DNA of 64,000 nucleotides, taken from Euclidia mi. Lineage: Eukaryota > Arthropoda > Insecta > Lepidoptera > Erebidae. Position 1 is the first letter of the stretch, and each line of letters starts with the position of its first letter. A model generated the notes under the pieces. It was not told the DNA's origin. It did no database searches and was given only the letters and a program-made list of their open reading frames with translations. The translations under genes were made by a program, and so were the position numbers. Of the stretch, positions 43,154-54,074 are shown in pieces. The stretch spans positions 55,094,047 through 55,158,046 of the forward strand of contig OX123197.2 in assembly GCA_944739405.2 (NCBI GenBank). The letters are read 5' to 3'.

Positions 43154-43795
43154 CTAGCTTTTGCCCGCGGCTTTGCACGCGTTAAATTCGGGGTAACACA
43201 AATCTACTTTCAGTCTCAATTTGTGTGAAGACACTCCTGATTACTCTAAAGACTTCAGAAACTATATAGGGTACAAAGTAACTCGGTCAGTATCCATGAC
43301 ATTATCTACCGAAAGATACATAATAACATCATCTTGCATACAGGCAAATGTCAAAGCCATGTGCCAATACATGTCCAATTATATGTATATCTATGAAAAC
43401 TTTCGCATTTATGATATAATTTGAGAAAATAGTTTCAGCCCTTTAAGCGTTGTATATTATAATTATTAGTTTCTTATAATATATGCGAACAATGTAAGCA
43501 CCGTGCACAATATGCCATTATGTGTGATGTGACAGTACTGACAGTGATATACGACAGCACATGCGCACTCAATTATTACAGCGCATGCGTTCTTACTTCC
43601 AAGAGGTAAATTTGTGCCGTTCTAATTTCTACCCTCCCTACAATCCCTCTCAGTAATTTTTTGCAACTTATGGTAGCCTACGTCCGTCTCCATGGTGCAA
43701 TCTATCTTTTTATAAAATTTCAACAAAATCGGTTCAGCCGTTTTAGCGTGAAAACGGAACATACACACTTTCAAATTTATAATATTAATTAGGGA
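43154..43795 (-). mobile_element. Helitron-like non-autonomous element (CCGCGGGCAAAAGCTAG end)
   Basis: On the minus strand it starts TCCCTAATTAATATTATAAA after A, then TTTGAAAGTGTGTATG and GCTGAACCGATTTTGTTGAA, and ends GCCGCGGGCAAAAGCTAG before T. It shares the A^T insertion, TC start, ATATTATAAA-like 5' motif and CTAG end with the families at 26-232 and 52412-54074. A very common lepidopteran repeat type. Confidence 0.65.
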
Positions 43796-44401
43796 TCCAC
43801 AAACGACTAAATAGTTTTGGATTGGTAAACAGATAGATTTTTACCTGGATAGCTAGTAAATAAACAAATAAAAGTATTATAATAGTAATGATTGACGGTT
43901 GATGCTCTAATGCTCAGTTTTACTTTGATCATTTTGAAGCACTGGTAAACCGACAATCTCGAATTTTATAAAAATACTTTCTAGGTTTTTCAGACTTTGA
44001 CTTTCAAAGTATCTAAGAATTTATTGCTCCGGCCTTACCCTTTTCTTCACTATTTAACAGCTCCTATCAGTGGTCTAAGTATTTTAGTATCATGCTAGCT
44101 CAGCCCATTTAGTTTTTTGTTGCGTTGAGTTTTAGCAAATCCTTTCTAAACCACTTTCTTATTATGTTGTAAAAAAACTCTCGCCACTTTTAAAGTTGCC
44201 TTTATAAATTTCGTGATGCCCAGACCGGCTTAAGTTTTATGTAAGTATGTAGATGTAGATTTGCTATTTATTTTAGATCAGGATTAGTTCTGTCTGGACA
44301 TCATTATTGAAATTTAAATAAAATTGAAACTTCACCAGACTCTGTTGGCAAAATGCTGTAGATATCAGCTTCACTGCTTTTATATTTGTTGACATTTTGT
44401 A
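43796..44401. other. No recognised gene
   Basis: AT-rich, no supportable ORF or repeat. Confidence 0.4.
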
Positions 44402-45105
44402 GCATATAATTCCAATATGGTAATAGACCGTGCCAACAAACTGGAGTTAACGGGAGCTCTCAGCCTGGACCTTGTGGACGACTTTATTTACCTGGGGGCC
44501 AACATCAGTAATAATGGGTCATGCGAAAAGGAAATAAGAAGGCGAAAAGGCATGGCCAAAAATGCCATGGCTCAACTGGTGAAAATATGGAGAGACCGGA
44601 ATATCTCGCGGAACACAAAAAAGAAACTTGTCCAGACGTTGGTGTTCTCCATATTCAGCTATGGCTCTGAAACATGGGTTCTGAAAAAAGCTGATAGAGA
44701 CCGCATCGACGCTTTTGAAATGTGGTGTTGGCGAAAAATGCTACAGATCCCTTGGACTGCCTTCCGCACCAATGCGTCTATTCTGCGAGATCTTAACATA
44801 AAAACAAGACTATCCACCATCTGTCTTCGCAGAATACTGGAATTTTTCGGACATATTGCCCGCAAAGACGGTCATAACATCGAACAGCTGATGGTGACAG
44901 GCAAAGTTAACGGCAAAAGACCTAAAGGCCGCAGTCCAATAAGATGGTCGGACCAAATCCGATCGTCACTGAACACCGAACTCCACAAAGCCCTCCACGA
45001 AGCAAAAGACTGGAACAGATGGAGGGAGATAGTCACTGAAAAATTGATTCAGCGGGGGAGTCACGACCCTCAGTAATGAGGAATACGACGCGAGGAGGAG
45101 GAGGA
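44402..45105 (+). pseudogene. pol: RTE-clade LINE, C-terminal RT fragment (long open frame)
   Basis: A 219-codon open frame with no internal stop: DDFIYLGANISNNGSCEKEIRRRKGMAKNAM..., VFSIFSYGSETWVLKKADRDRIDAFEMWCWRKML, a CLRRILEFFGHIARKD block, KRPKGRSPIRWSDQI and a KDWNRWREIV end. These are hallmarks of the post-catalytic RT region of RTE elements. It stops at TAATGAGG and has a GACGCGAGGAGGAGGAGGA tail. The 5' truncation at ~44402 removes the catalytic core and endonuclease. The intact frame suggests a recent insertion. Confidence 0.88.
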
Positions 45106-46717
45106 ATTGCAATCAGTTGTCCTTATGGCCGAGACATAAAGCTAACTAGCTTTCATTTAGTCTATTGACGCAAAAATATTTTAAATATATATTTTCAATG
45201 CTTTTAGTGTTATCAAACACCCCAACGATAGGTAACAAACACAATGTAGCGGCTGCTGACGCTACAGATTATATACAAGGCGCGTTATTGTGTAAGTGCG
45301 GTCGTCTCCACGCTCCCTTGCCGTTAGGTTGTAGTAATGTAGTTTATTTATAAGTATAGTTATAATGTGGTACCATAGTAAAGTATGTATTTCTTCTTTT
45401 GGCATCTTTCTTTTATCTGTCACACAACATTATCTAAAGATACCCCCACAGCAATAAGCAAAACAGTCCTAAAAATTATATGAAACCCAGGGAAACCGTT
45501 CCCTGCGTACGTTTAATTTACTTGTGTAAATTAAACAACAGTTGTCTGTTTTCGAGAATACGGGACAACAGTTGTCAGTTGTCCCGTATTCTCGAAAATT
45601 AAGTAACAAAATGTACCAACATCTGGTTTCCATTGCATACAGTATTTTTCTAGTGAAATACAAAATGTTTTAGTTGTCTTACTTCCTTGATTTTGAGTTA
45701 AGTCGTTTGCAATGTGACGCTTTCTCCCCATGTTGTTAGTTTCATTTGCGCTGTGTTTATACTTGTTTAATTGCAAGGATAGTGAAAACAGGAAAGTTGG
45801 TAAAGGATAGTGAAAACAGGAAAGCTGATATATGACCAAAAAATATTTTAAAAATATTTCCTTATTTTAACACTGTTAATTGCAGATGTTATGTCAGAGT
45901 GAAACGCGTGCTTTTTAGACGCTAATATTTGCAGCTATACATAATTGTTTTACAAAGTTGCTTAGTAATGAATTAGTTACTTATACAATAGCTATTGGGC
46001 AGGCTCAAGTTTTCGGTGTTTATGGCAGAAAACATGCTATTAATAATGTGTTTGAATTATTTGTTGGGTTAAAGTTGTAAGTTATTATGCTAATAATTAG
46101 AAAAAAATTATACAATCACATTTCACAACCTTAAGGGCCGTTTCACTAAAGGATCTGTATGAGTGACAACGTCGTATTTTGGCTTCATACTGAGTGGTTA
46201 TTTCAATAGTCTAATATCCCACCGTAAGATTTCTACGTTAATATGATTTCTAATTGTTTTATTTTTTAATTTATTGTCAATGAAAAACTATCATATGTAA
46301 TGCATATGATATTTTTTCAAATTGATAATTCATAGAGCCGTGTACATTTACACTTTTAAAAAGTTTTTAACTGAAAATAATAAAGCTGATATTACAGTTA
46401 TACAATAAATGCTTTCACTGTAAAAAAAAATAAACAAGTCGATTTCACCAATAATGTGGTCTTTACATAAAAAAATGATTTTTATCGTTATGTCAATCAT
46501 TTTCACAGCTTTTGAAGTTGTTTTAAGTAGTTATTTAAATAATTATTACAGTTTATTCATAAACACAAATCTGGTAGGTACTAATTGTGTTTATTATAAT
46601 TACCTAATCCAGAATCACTTCAATAAAGCTTTGTTTTAACACTATACTTTATTGTTTACAGTCCCCAATAGGCTGTCTATTGGTTTGACATATCCGTTAA
46701 TATATTATTATCTATTA
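45106..46717. other. Gene-free stretch with a hairpin cluster
   Basis: AT-rich with no gene. Hairpins cluster at 45488-45598 (separate entry). At 46137-46200 a GGGCCGTTTCACTAAAGGATC start looks like a dispersed-repeat edge, unproven. Confidence 0.45.
45488..45598. repeat. Three successive hairpins including a 21-bp-arm palindrome
   Basis: AGGGAA/TTCCCT around ACCG near 45488-45503; 11-bp arms 45511-45521 and 45526-45536 around TTGT; 21-bp perfect arms 45549-45569 and 45578-45598 around AGTTGTCA. All lie within about 110 bp. Confidence 0.92.
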
Positions 46718-46923
46718 CTAGAGGACGCCAGCAGCTACGCCTGCATTTTTTTTAATTTACCCGTTTTGGCCGATCCCGTGGGAATTTCGGGAAATCCCTT
46801 CTTAGTGCACCCCTACGATCCCCAAGGAACACACATGCGAAATTTCAGCTTCCTGCGCCCAATAGTTTCGGCTGTAGCGTGTCTGTCAGTCAGTCAGTAA
46901 CGCAAGGATTTTATATATTAAGA
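46718..46923 (-). mobile_element. Short Helitron-like non-autonomous element, copy 3
   Basis: Same family as 26-232 and 23652-23857, minus orientation. CTAG at 46718 after A; the TC start corresponds to 46922-46923. Confidence 0.7.
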
Positions 46924-47130
46924 TTTCAGTAATATGCTGATATTTGGATTGGTTGACTGTTAACAGTGTACAGTGCAATGAATACTCACGCCTGTGAAAT
47001 GTAGTTCTTGTGCTTAGTCAAATTACTGTTTATTTTTTTAATTGGTTTTTGTGACCTTATGTACCTATTTGTCTTTAAAGGTCTATATATATTAGATATT
47101 ATTCATATTATTTATTATATTCGCCGTGTG
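46924..47130. other. No recognised feature
   Basis: Short AT-rich spacer. Confidence 0.35.
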
Positions 47131-47535
47131 GTTGACGGTATAGAATACAAGTGTCACCACCCCCTATCTTCCCGTGGGTGTCGTAAGAGGCGACTAAGGG
47201 ATAACACGATGCAAATACCATCTTTGCGTAGAGACGGAAAACTCGACATCAAACCCTATACGACTGCCTCGTTGGTCTCGCGGCATAAATGTGCGCGTGG
47301 GATCGGGAGGTCCCGGGTGCGATTCCTGGGTCGGGCAGTGTTATTGGGTTTTTTTTTTGTCACGAAATTCTCAGTAGCAGCACGGAGTCTGGAAATGTGC
47401 CCGGTACGGCAATAGGCTCGCCCCTTATTACGTGGGACTAAAGTATATCTGGCGAAAAGTGGGTGTAGAAATACACCTCTGCCTACCCCTTCGGGGATAA
47501 AAGGCGTGACGATATGTATGTATGTATTATTCATA
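47131..47535 (+). mobile_element. Chimeric tRNA-derived SINE
   Basis: Three modules in order. 47149-47260 (GTCACCACCCCC, GTGGGTGTCGTAAGAGG, CATCAAACCCTATA) is shared with 10914-11035. 47262-47335 is a tRNA-like unit (GCCTCGTTGGTCTCG, box B near 47316 GGTGCGATTCC). 47336-47535 is the CCTATTACGTGGGAC tail (TTCTCAGTAGCAGCACGGAG, CTCTGCCTACCCCTTCGGGG, (TATG)n). The head-most module precedes the promoter boxes, which is unusual for a simple tRNA SINE. Confidence 0.75.
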
Positions 47536-47554
47536 TTAACACATAAAGACCATA

Positions 47555-47592
47555 CATTTCATATCATGTGGATTCCCACATGATATGAAATG
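47555..47592. repeat. Perfect fold-back palindrome, 17-bp arms
   Basis: 47555-47571 and 47576-47592 are exact reverse complements around ATTC, in sequence without other recognised features. Confidence 0.95.
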
Positions 47593-48325
47593 GACTAAAA
47601 TATTTAGTGCAGCGCAGTAACAAGTAACACCTATGCCCAAGTACGACTCCCTGCATTGGAAAAGTTGTATGACCGTCCATAAGGAATTTGGTAGTAATAA
47701 TACAGGGTGTAAAAAGGCCCTTAACGAAAACTGAAATCCCATGTTGTACCAATCACTACGAACATTGTTTACTTTGGCACCATACCTGGGAAATAACTGG
47801 TTCAGGAGATTGAAATTAAACATTGAAATTAAACTACAGTTTACGGATTTTATCGCGATATATTGGTTTCACTGAGTTATTACATTTGAAACTAATGATC
47901 TAGAAACTACATTTTTAATTTATTACTAGCCGACGTTTCGAATTCTTTACATGATTCATGTTCACGGCAGACTGAGGTGATATTTGTCTTTTTCTTGAAT
48001 GTATAAGTTATCTCAAAGTACCCGAACATTTTTCAGCTACTGGTGTTACTATTTACGCAGAATGAGCTCACAGAGTCCTTAGGTCTTTTGGTGACTTTCA
48101 GGAGATATTGAGACTCAAAGTTAGTATGGATTTTTTCTAATTAGTTACAAAATCGATGCATTTAACCCACCAATATGTTCATTGGATGTCCTATGACCCC
48201 ATGGATAACTAGGTATTTCGAGCATTGCACGCGCGCGCTATTAAATTGTGGTATAAAAATCTGAAAATTTAAAAAAAAGAACGTTTCCCAGGTATTATTT
48301 TTGGTTAGTATGACTTGGCATGATA

Positions 48326-49357
48326 GTCCAGTCACTTTAGGCAAAATACGGGGTCAATCTCGGAATTTGAGATAATAAACTGGAAACTTGTATACAGCTT
48401 CATTTTGGCGTTCTAAAAGTTTTCTCAAAAGTCACATATTATCTCGTGTCTGCGTCGTAAGTTATTCAAGGTCAAAGGTCACGAAAATCGGTTTTTTGCA
48501 ATTAGCTCCATTTCTATGGTTCCAATCACTTCAACACCTATTATAAAAATTGAAGATAAAAAAATTTGCCACAACTTTTGTCTCAACTCTTTTTCTGTAC
48601 GCTCAACCCTTTTCGAGATAGAGAGCGGAGAGCACCCAACGCTCAGGCATATATACTGTTATACAAGGTCAACTGTGAATCTCGGTGAATAATACCTTGT
48701 ATATAGAAATAAGTCAAGTAAATATAATTTAAGTTAATTTTTATTTAGTAGCTGTACTTTTGTTACAATTAAAATTAAATGTACATTTAAATTCTTCAAT
48801 AACTTTAAGTTCAGAAATATAAATTTTCTTCTTCTTCTTCTTCATCATCATCTCCTGGGAAATTGAAAATTTCAATTTCATCTTCATCATCTTCGTTTAC
48901 CTGCATGATTGTCTCCAAACCTTCTAAAATTTCTGGATCAAATGTAGTTTCTCCCTCACGATCGTCTTGCAATACAACAGCATTGAGACAAGCTTGCCCA
49001 TTGCATTGTTCGCAAGCTAAAGTGCATTGTAAGCCCGATTTTCTGCATCCTAGGCTAGGTGCTCTCCGCTCTCTATCTCGAAAAGCGTTGAGCGTACAGA
49101 AAAAGAGTTTAGACAAAAGTTGTGGCAAATTGTTTTATCTTCAATTTTTATATAAGTGTTGAAGTGATTGGAACCATAGAAACGGAGAAAATTGCAAAAA
49201 ACCGATTTTCGTGACCTTTGACCTCGAATAACTTACGACGCAGACACGAGATAATATGTGACTTTTGAGACAACTTTTAGAACGCCTAAATGAAGCTGTA
49301 TACGAGTTTCCAGCTTATTATCTCAAATTCCCAGGTAAATCCCTAAAGTGACTGGAC
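48326..49357. mobile_element. DNA transposon with ~315-bp terminal inverted repeats, TA TSDs
   Basis: 48326-48640 and 49043-49357 are inverted copies (GTCCAGTCACTTTAGG ... GAGAGCGGAGAGCACC). TA at 48324-48325 and 49358-49359 flank them. The arms differ by scattered substitutions and small indels. Between them lie ~170 bp of AT-rich, UTR-like sequence and a short minus-strand reading frame. Long TIRs with TA duplication suggest a Tc1/mariner-like or unassigned superfamily; the class is not resolved. Too short for a transposase, so it is an internally deleted copy. Confidence 0.75.
48811..49128 (-). pseudogene. C-terminal remnant of a Cys-rich, acidic-tailed protein
   Basis: A 105-codon frame. 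The first ~28 residues come from the inverted repeat. Then LGCRKSGLQCTLACEQCNG and CLNAV form a CRK.GL.C...C..C.G..C.N pattern that I associate with CXC-like Cys-rich domains in insect proteins. It ends with a strongly acidic tail (NEDDEDEIEIFNFPGDDDEE...) to a stop at 48811. The clean Cys pattern suggests this is the true C-terminus of the element's missing transposase or of an accessory protein. Everything upstream has been lost by internal deletion into the right TIR. Confidence 0.5.
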
Positions 49358-49419
49358 TAGATGTCCACAACGAGTGGACTTCGGCTTGATGATGGGTCTT
49401 GTGACACCCTGTATAATAA

Positions 49420-50840
49420 ATACGTTATTTTTCATCGAATTAAATGGAACTTTATAATCATCACATACGGAAACAAGTAAATCAACAGTTTTGCAAGTTT
49501 TTTTAAGTCTGGTATGCTGCCGTGATAACTAGGAATGCAGTAATCACAAAATAGCGGTTTCGAGATGAACGCGAAAAACATAATTATTTTTAGAGATCTG
49601 AGAGATCAAGATGTTCGTATTTTGTTGGCGATATAGTATATCAAATAAATTAACAAAAAAAGCTTTCCGAAGGTAACTTTCTTTCATTAAATTCATCAAC
49701 ATTTTCATATATAATGTGTGACGGAGGCCAGGAATCGAACCTTAGCTGGTCCGCCACAGTGCGCTGGTGGTGTGTGACTGGAGAGTGTTCCTACGACGAG
49801 TGTGTTCTATACGTGTGTGGACTGTATGGCTTCGAACTAACGGGACTTCAGAAATAAAACATCTTCATACGTTGGGAGCGATGCTGTTCAGGTGTTCGGT
49901 ACTGGATGGTTACATACGGTTACTGACGTTTACTCAGTTACAAAGATGGTTTGGTTGGGACGCCAACAAACTGGCCGAAAACCGTGTCGCTTAGCTACTT
50001 CGAAACTTTACCATGACGACGACCACCGCACCGAACACTTGCAGAACAAATCTTTATTTCGAAAACAGTACATACATGTAATTATCTTAGCCTAGGGTAC
50101 ATGTATACATATGTGTTATACATAACTAGATAGGTCTTAAAAAGTTCTATCTAATGGTATACAATAAATAAACCTATCTGTTTGTATCACTAAGTTGTTA
50201 ACGAAAAACTAACAAAAATTGTTGTCACAGTGGGCGGACCCTTGCCCACTATATTTTCTATAAAAAACTATTAAATACTAAAAATAAATAATTATGTAAT
50301 TTTGGTGGGCCCATGTGTTCAACTATATGGAGCATTTAATAAAACAAGAATCATGAAAATATCTTTATCCAATTCTAAGATAATACAGTAACCTACGATG
50401 CATAAGTAAAAATACAAACTATCTTAGATAAACACTATCGTACATAAACAAAGTTTATGATAAACATGCAAATGTTTGTTATTTCTATTATTTCGACTAT
50501 ATAAACCAATAACTAGCAATAAGAAGTCATTTTGATATGATTTCAACCCTATTCCAAGCGAAAAAACACATATATTACTATAAAAGTTCTATGTAAACAA
50601 AACAGCTATTTATCAACTATCAGTTCTTATCTATGGCAACTGATAACACAATTTTTGGTCGATAACTAAGTCCCTATGGTTAGCACACGTGAACTTTTAA
50701 TGTTTATGCACTACACGACACTTCTTATTATCGATTCGCGAAATTTCACTGTTCTGTCGTTATTTTTGCACTTTGACGCGTCCAGGAATCGAACCCGGTG
50801 TACCGCACGATTGGATAGCACTATTTTTACACGATTTTGT
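49420..50840. other. No supportable gene; degraded tRNA-like boxes
   Basis: 49720-50090 is GC-richer with short ORFs and a reversed box-B-like GGTTCGATTCC near 49731-49741. A second reversed box B lies at 50785-50795. No box A is convincing for either. The rest is AT-rich. Confidence 0.35.
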
Positions 50841-51405
50841 TTATTTATTTTTATTTTATTTAAAAACTTCCTGCAAAATACATTGCACAAGGCGGACTTA
50901 ATGCCTATAGGCATTTTCTCCCAGTCAACCTTTAGGTGATGCAGAGATGATCATGGCAGGTGTGTACTACACATAAAGAGAAAAATTAAAGAGAATACGC
51001 AATATAATATATACTTATAATATAAATACAAAACAAAATACATAAGTATACCTATACATATATATAAATAAATATATAAATACATATATAATATATACCT
51101 ATACATGAAAATAAATATTTAAGAAGATAGATTACTAACAGTTAATAATATACATACACATGAAAATAAATTATAGTTAAAAAGATAGAATACTAACAAG
51201 TAGTGAATTGCTACTGAGAAAGTTCCAACAACTCGCTATACAACAGCTGGCGAACTCTAAATTTGAACGTGGCACGACTAGTGGCCGTCCTAACTTCGGG
51301 AGGGAGAGCATTCCAAAGAAGGATAGATTGGATATTGAAAGAAGAATGTACTAAGCTAGAAGAGTGAGATGGACAGAGAAGGAGAAGGTTATTAGTAGAT
51401 CACAT
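50841..51405 (-). pseudogene. CR1-like LINE 3' end, same family as 30263-30985
   Basis: Minus strand from ~51405: STNNLLLLCPSHSSS, SFNIQSILLWNALPPEVRTATSRATFKFRVRQLLYSELLEL and a stop. The UTR includes CATCTCTGCATCACCTAAAGG and GCCTTGTGCAATG, with an AAATAAAATAAAAATAAATAAA tail at ~50840. Protein and tail both match the plus copy at 30.3 kb. The short (ATAT)n tract near 51000-51110 is UTR. Confidence 0.78.
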
Positions 51406-52411
51406 TTCACTCGCGGTTTCGAATGCACTATTCACTATCACAGTTTTTTAATGTCTGTCGCGAACATACTGTGTAACCGTTTATGCTAAGCATCAAGTTG
51501 TGTGAAAATCACAGGATACTTAAGCAAAATGCAGTAATTGTGCATATTACTGCAATATGGCCTAGCGCATGCTGATTACTGCGTCGTTTTTTAGTATTCA
51601 TTGGCATTTTTGACGATCCGGACTAAGTAACAGTGGACTTAAACACAGGTTTTGAAGTCCGATTTATGCGTTTGCTATGAGTCATGAAAACTACTTCATG
51701 TTCTTAAATCATGCAATGTCAAGGTAAAATCTAATGTAAAACATATTTGTGTAAATAAAGTTATATCAAGACAAAAGTGATTAACTATTTCAATAATTGA
51801 CATCAATGTATTTAAACGATAATTAATTAATTATTTAAATTAGTATAATAATTTAATAAATGTACCTATTTATTGTATGCGTTACGGGACACAGCGTGAT
51901 CAAATAATAGCAATCTGTTTTGATTTGAGGAACTGTCTTTATGAACACCTACTTATTCTAGTTACTACTCGTAGTAGTACTAATCGTTCCATTATAATTT
52001 GTAGTTCTAATTATTTTCAGTCTTTTTTTGCATTGACATAATACTTGAAAATCTTGGGTAGGTGTCTAAATACCCAAAAACTGAATAAAAACGGTATTTA
52101 ATCAGGTATTTCTCACAAAATGCTAAAGGGATGTTTATTACTGCACAAGTACCTACTTCATTCTTCTTAACAACATGTTTAATGCTGCAATTCTTCTTAT
52201 GCATGATTACTTCTTTATGAAAATACTGTGAAAATCGTTACTAAAAACATACTTCTAGTCACTTTTTTTATGAACATATTTTTTTCCATGTACATCCCTT
52301 GGGACCCCATTACCGGTAAAAAGTGAAAATCGCCAAAATGCCGATTACTGCATTCTTTATTATCAGGGCAATATGGTATTCCTGGGTTGTCACGATTGGC
52401 TATTGAGAATA
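51406..52411. other. No recognised gene
   Basis: AT-rich; ORF 52007-52204 has no recognisable content. Confidence 0.4.
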
Positions 52412-54074
52412 TCTATACTAATATAATAAAGCGGAAGAGTTTGTTTGTTTGTTTGTTTGTTTGTTTGTTTGTTTGAACGCGCTAATCTCAGGAACTACCG
52501 GTCGGATCTGAAAAATTCTTTTTGTATACGATAGCCCAGTTATTCCGGAAGGCTATAGGCTATATAACATAACGCTTCGACCCTTTGGGGCCGGGCAAAA
52601 GGCTAAAAAGGCTAAAACATAATGTCGGCTTATCTCAGGAACTAGCAGTCGGATTTTAAAAATTGTTATTGCCTATGATAGCCTAATTATTCCGAAAGGC
52701 TATAGGCTATATAAAATTACGCCACAACTTTTAGGGGCCGGACAAAAATAATAAAATGGTCAAACGAGAAGGGGGAGGGTTGGGTCAAAGGCAAAAAAAG
52801 GCTAAACGAATAGGATACAATCTATATGGGTATCTTTTTCGAGATTTTCGGGACGCTGATTAATAATATGAAATTTATTTAGTGATCCAAGATGGCGGAC
52901 GGTAAGTCAAAGATGGCGGATGAGAAAATTTTAAATATCAATATGGGTATCGCCTTCGATATTTTAAGGGGTGGAAAATCGAAATACAACATCTATTTCG
53001 TGATCAAAGATGGCGGATGGGCAATCAAAGATGGCGGATGGGAAAATTTAAAAAAATCAGTATTGGTATCGTCTCCGATGTTTAAAGGGATGGGGAATCC
53101 AAATACAACATCTATTTCGTGATTCAAGATGGCGGATGGGAAATCAAAAATGGCGGATGGGAAAAGTTTTAAAAATCAATATGAGTATCGTCTCTGATGA
53201 TTTAAGGGATGGTGAATCCAAATACAACATCTATTTCGTGATCAAAGAAGGCGGATAGGAAATCAAAGATGACGGATGGGATTTTTTTTTAAAGTCGATA
53301 TGGGTATCGTCGCCGATATTTAAAGGGATGGGGAATCCAAATCCGACATCTATTTCGTGATCAAAGATGGCGGATGAGAAATCAAAGATGGCGGATGAGA
53401 GAGTTTAAAAAAATCAATATGGTTATCGTCTCCAATGTTTTAAGGGATGGCGAATCTAAATACAACATCTATTTCGTGATCAAAGATGGCGGATAGGAAA
53501 TCAAAGATGGCGAACGGGATTTTTTTAAAGTCGATATGGGTATCGTCTCCGATATTTTAGGGAATGGGGAATTCAAAAACACCATCTATTTCGTGATCAA
53601 AGATGGCGGATGGGATATTTTTTTAAAAATCAATATGGGTATCGTCTCCGATGTTTGAAGGGATGGGGAATCCAAATACAACATCTATTTCGTGATTCAA
53701 GATGACGGATGGGAAATCAAAGATGGCGGATGGGAAAAATTTAATAAATCAATATGGGTATCGTCTCTGATGATTTAAGGGATGGTGAATCCAAATACAA
53801 AATCTATTTCGTGATCAAAGATGGCGGATAGGAAATCAAAGATGGTGGACGGGATTTTTTTTTAAGTCGATATGGGTATTGTCTCCGATATTTTAAGGAA
53901 TGAGCAATTCAATATTATATAAAAATCTATGTTTGTTTTTGCATCATTTATAGGCCCTGGAATGATAAGAGATTAAGCGCTAAGTCAATGGTTACTTTGG
54001 AAAAGGGGCTTGGAAAAAAGGGAATTAAATAAAAACTCTTAAAAAGGCGATACGGAGTTCGCTGGGTCAGCTAG
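52412..54074 (+). mobile_element. Large Helitron-like element with internal tandem array
   Basis: Starts TCTATACTAATATAATAAAG after A (52411), has a (GTTT)n run at 52441-52473 and GCTAATCTCAGGAACTACCGG, and ends AGTTCGCTGGGTCAGCTAG before T (54075). The ends match a very widespread lepidopteran repeat. Most of the 1.66 kb is a tandem array (52880-53895). Non-coding; the 76-codon frame inside is array sequence. Confidence 0.7.
52880..53895 (+). repeat. Nine-unit ~117-bp tandem array
   Basis: Units start near 52887, 53005, 53125, 53241, 53359, 53479, 53596, 53695 and 53813, with periods of about 99-120 bp. Each holds GTGATCAAAGATGGCGGAT, usually a second AAAGATGGCGGATGGGA, a GGGTATCGTCTCCGATATTT stretch and AATACAACATCTATTTCGTG. 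The match AAGATGGCGG occurs 11 times exactly. Confidence 0.9.

Larger units (their letters stand above)
47701..49413. mobile_element. Possible outer element with TACAGGGTGT termini
   Basis: TACAGGGTGT at 47701-47710 and its exact reverse complement at 49404-49413. TAATAA lies just outside both (47695-47700, 49414-49419). Termini of this kind occur on insect miniature elements. The interval contains the long-TIR element at 48326-49357 and a CCGACGTTTCGAATTCTTTAC stretch at 47932 resembling a dispersed insect repeat. The inverted repeat is short and the flanks AT-rich, so coincidence is possible. Confidence 0.35.

Noticed and set aside
48863..49162. Ser-rich plus-strand ORF in the long-TIR transposon
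   Set aside because: It is the antisense shadow of the acidic, Cys-rich minus-strand frame (GAA/GAT runs read as TTC/ATC).
49720..49745. tRNA gene suggested by a reversed GGTTCGATTCC
   Set aside because: The T-stem does not pair and no box A is found at tRNA spacing.
52880..53895. CRISPR array
   Set aside because: The units are ~117-bp diverged tandem repeats without unique spacers, in a eukaryotic Helitron-like element.
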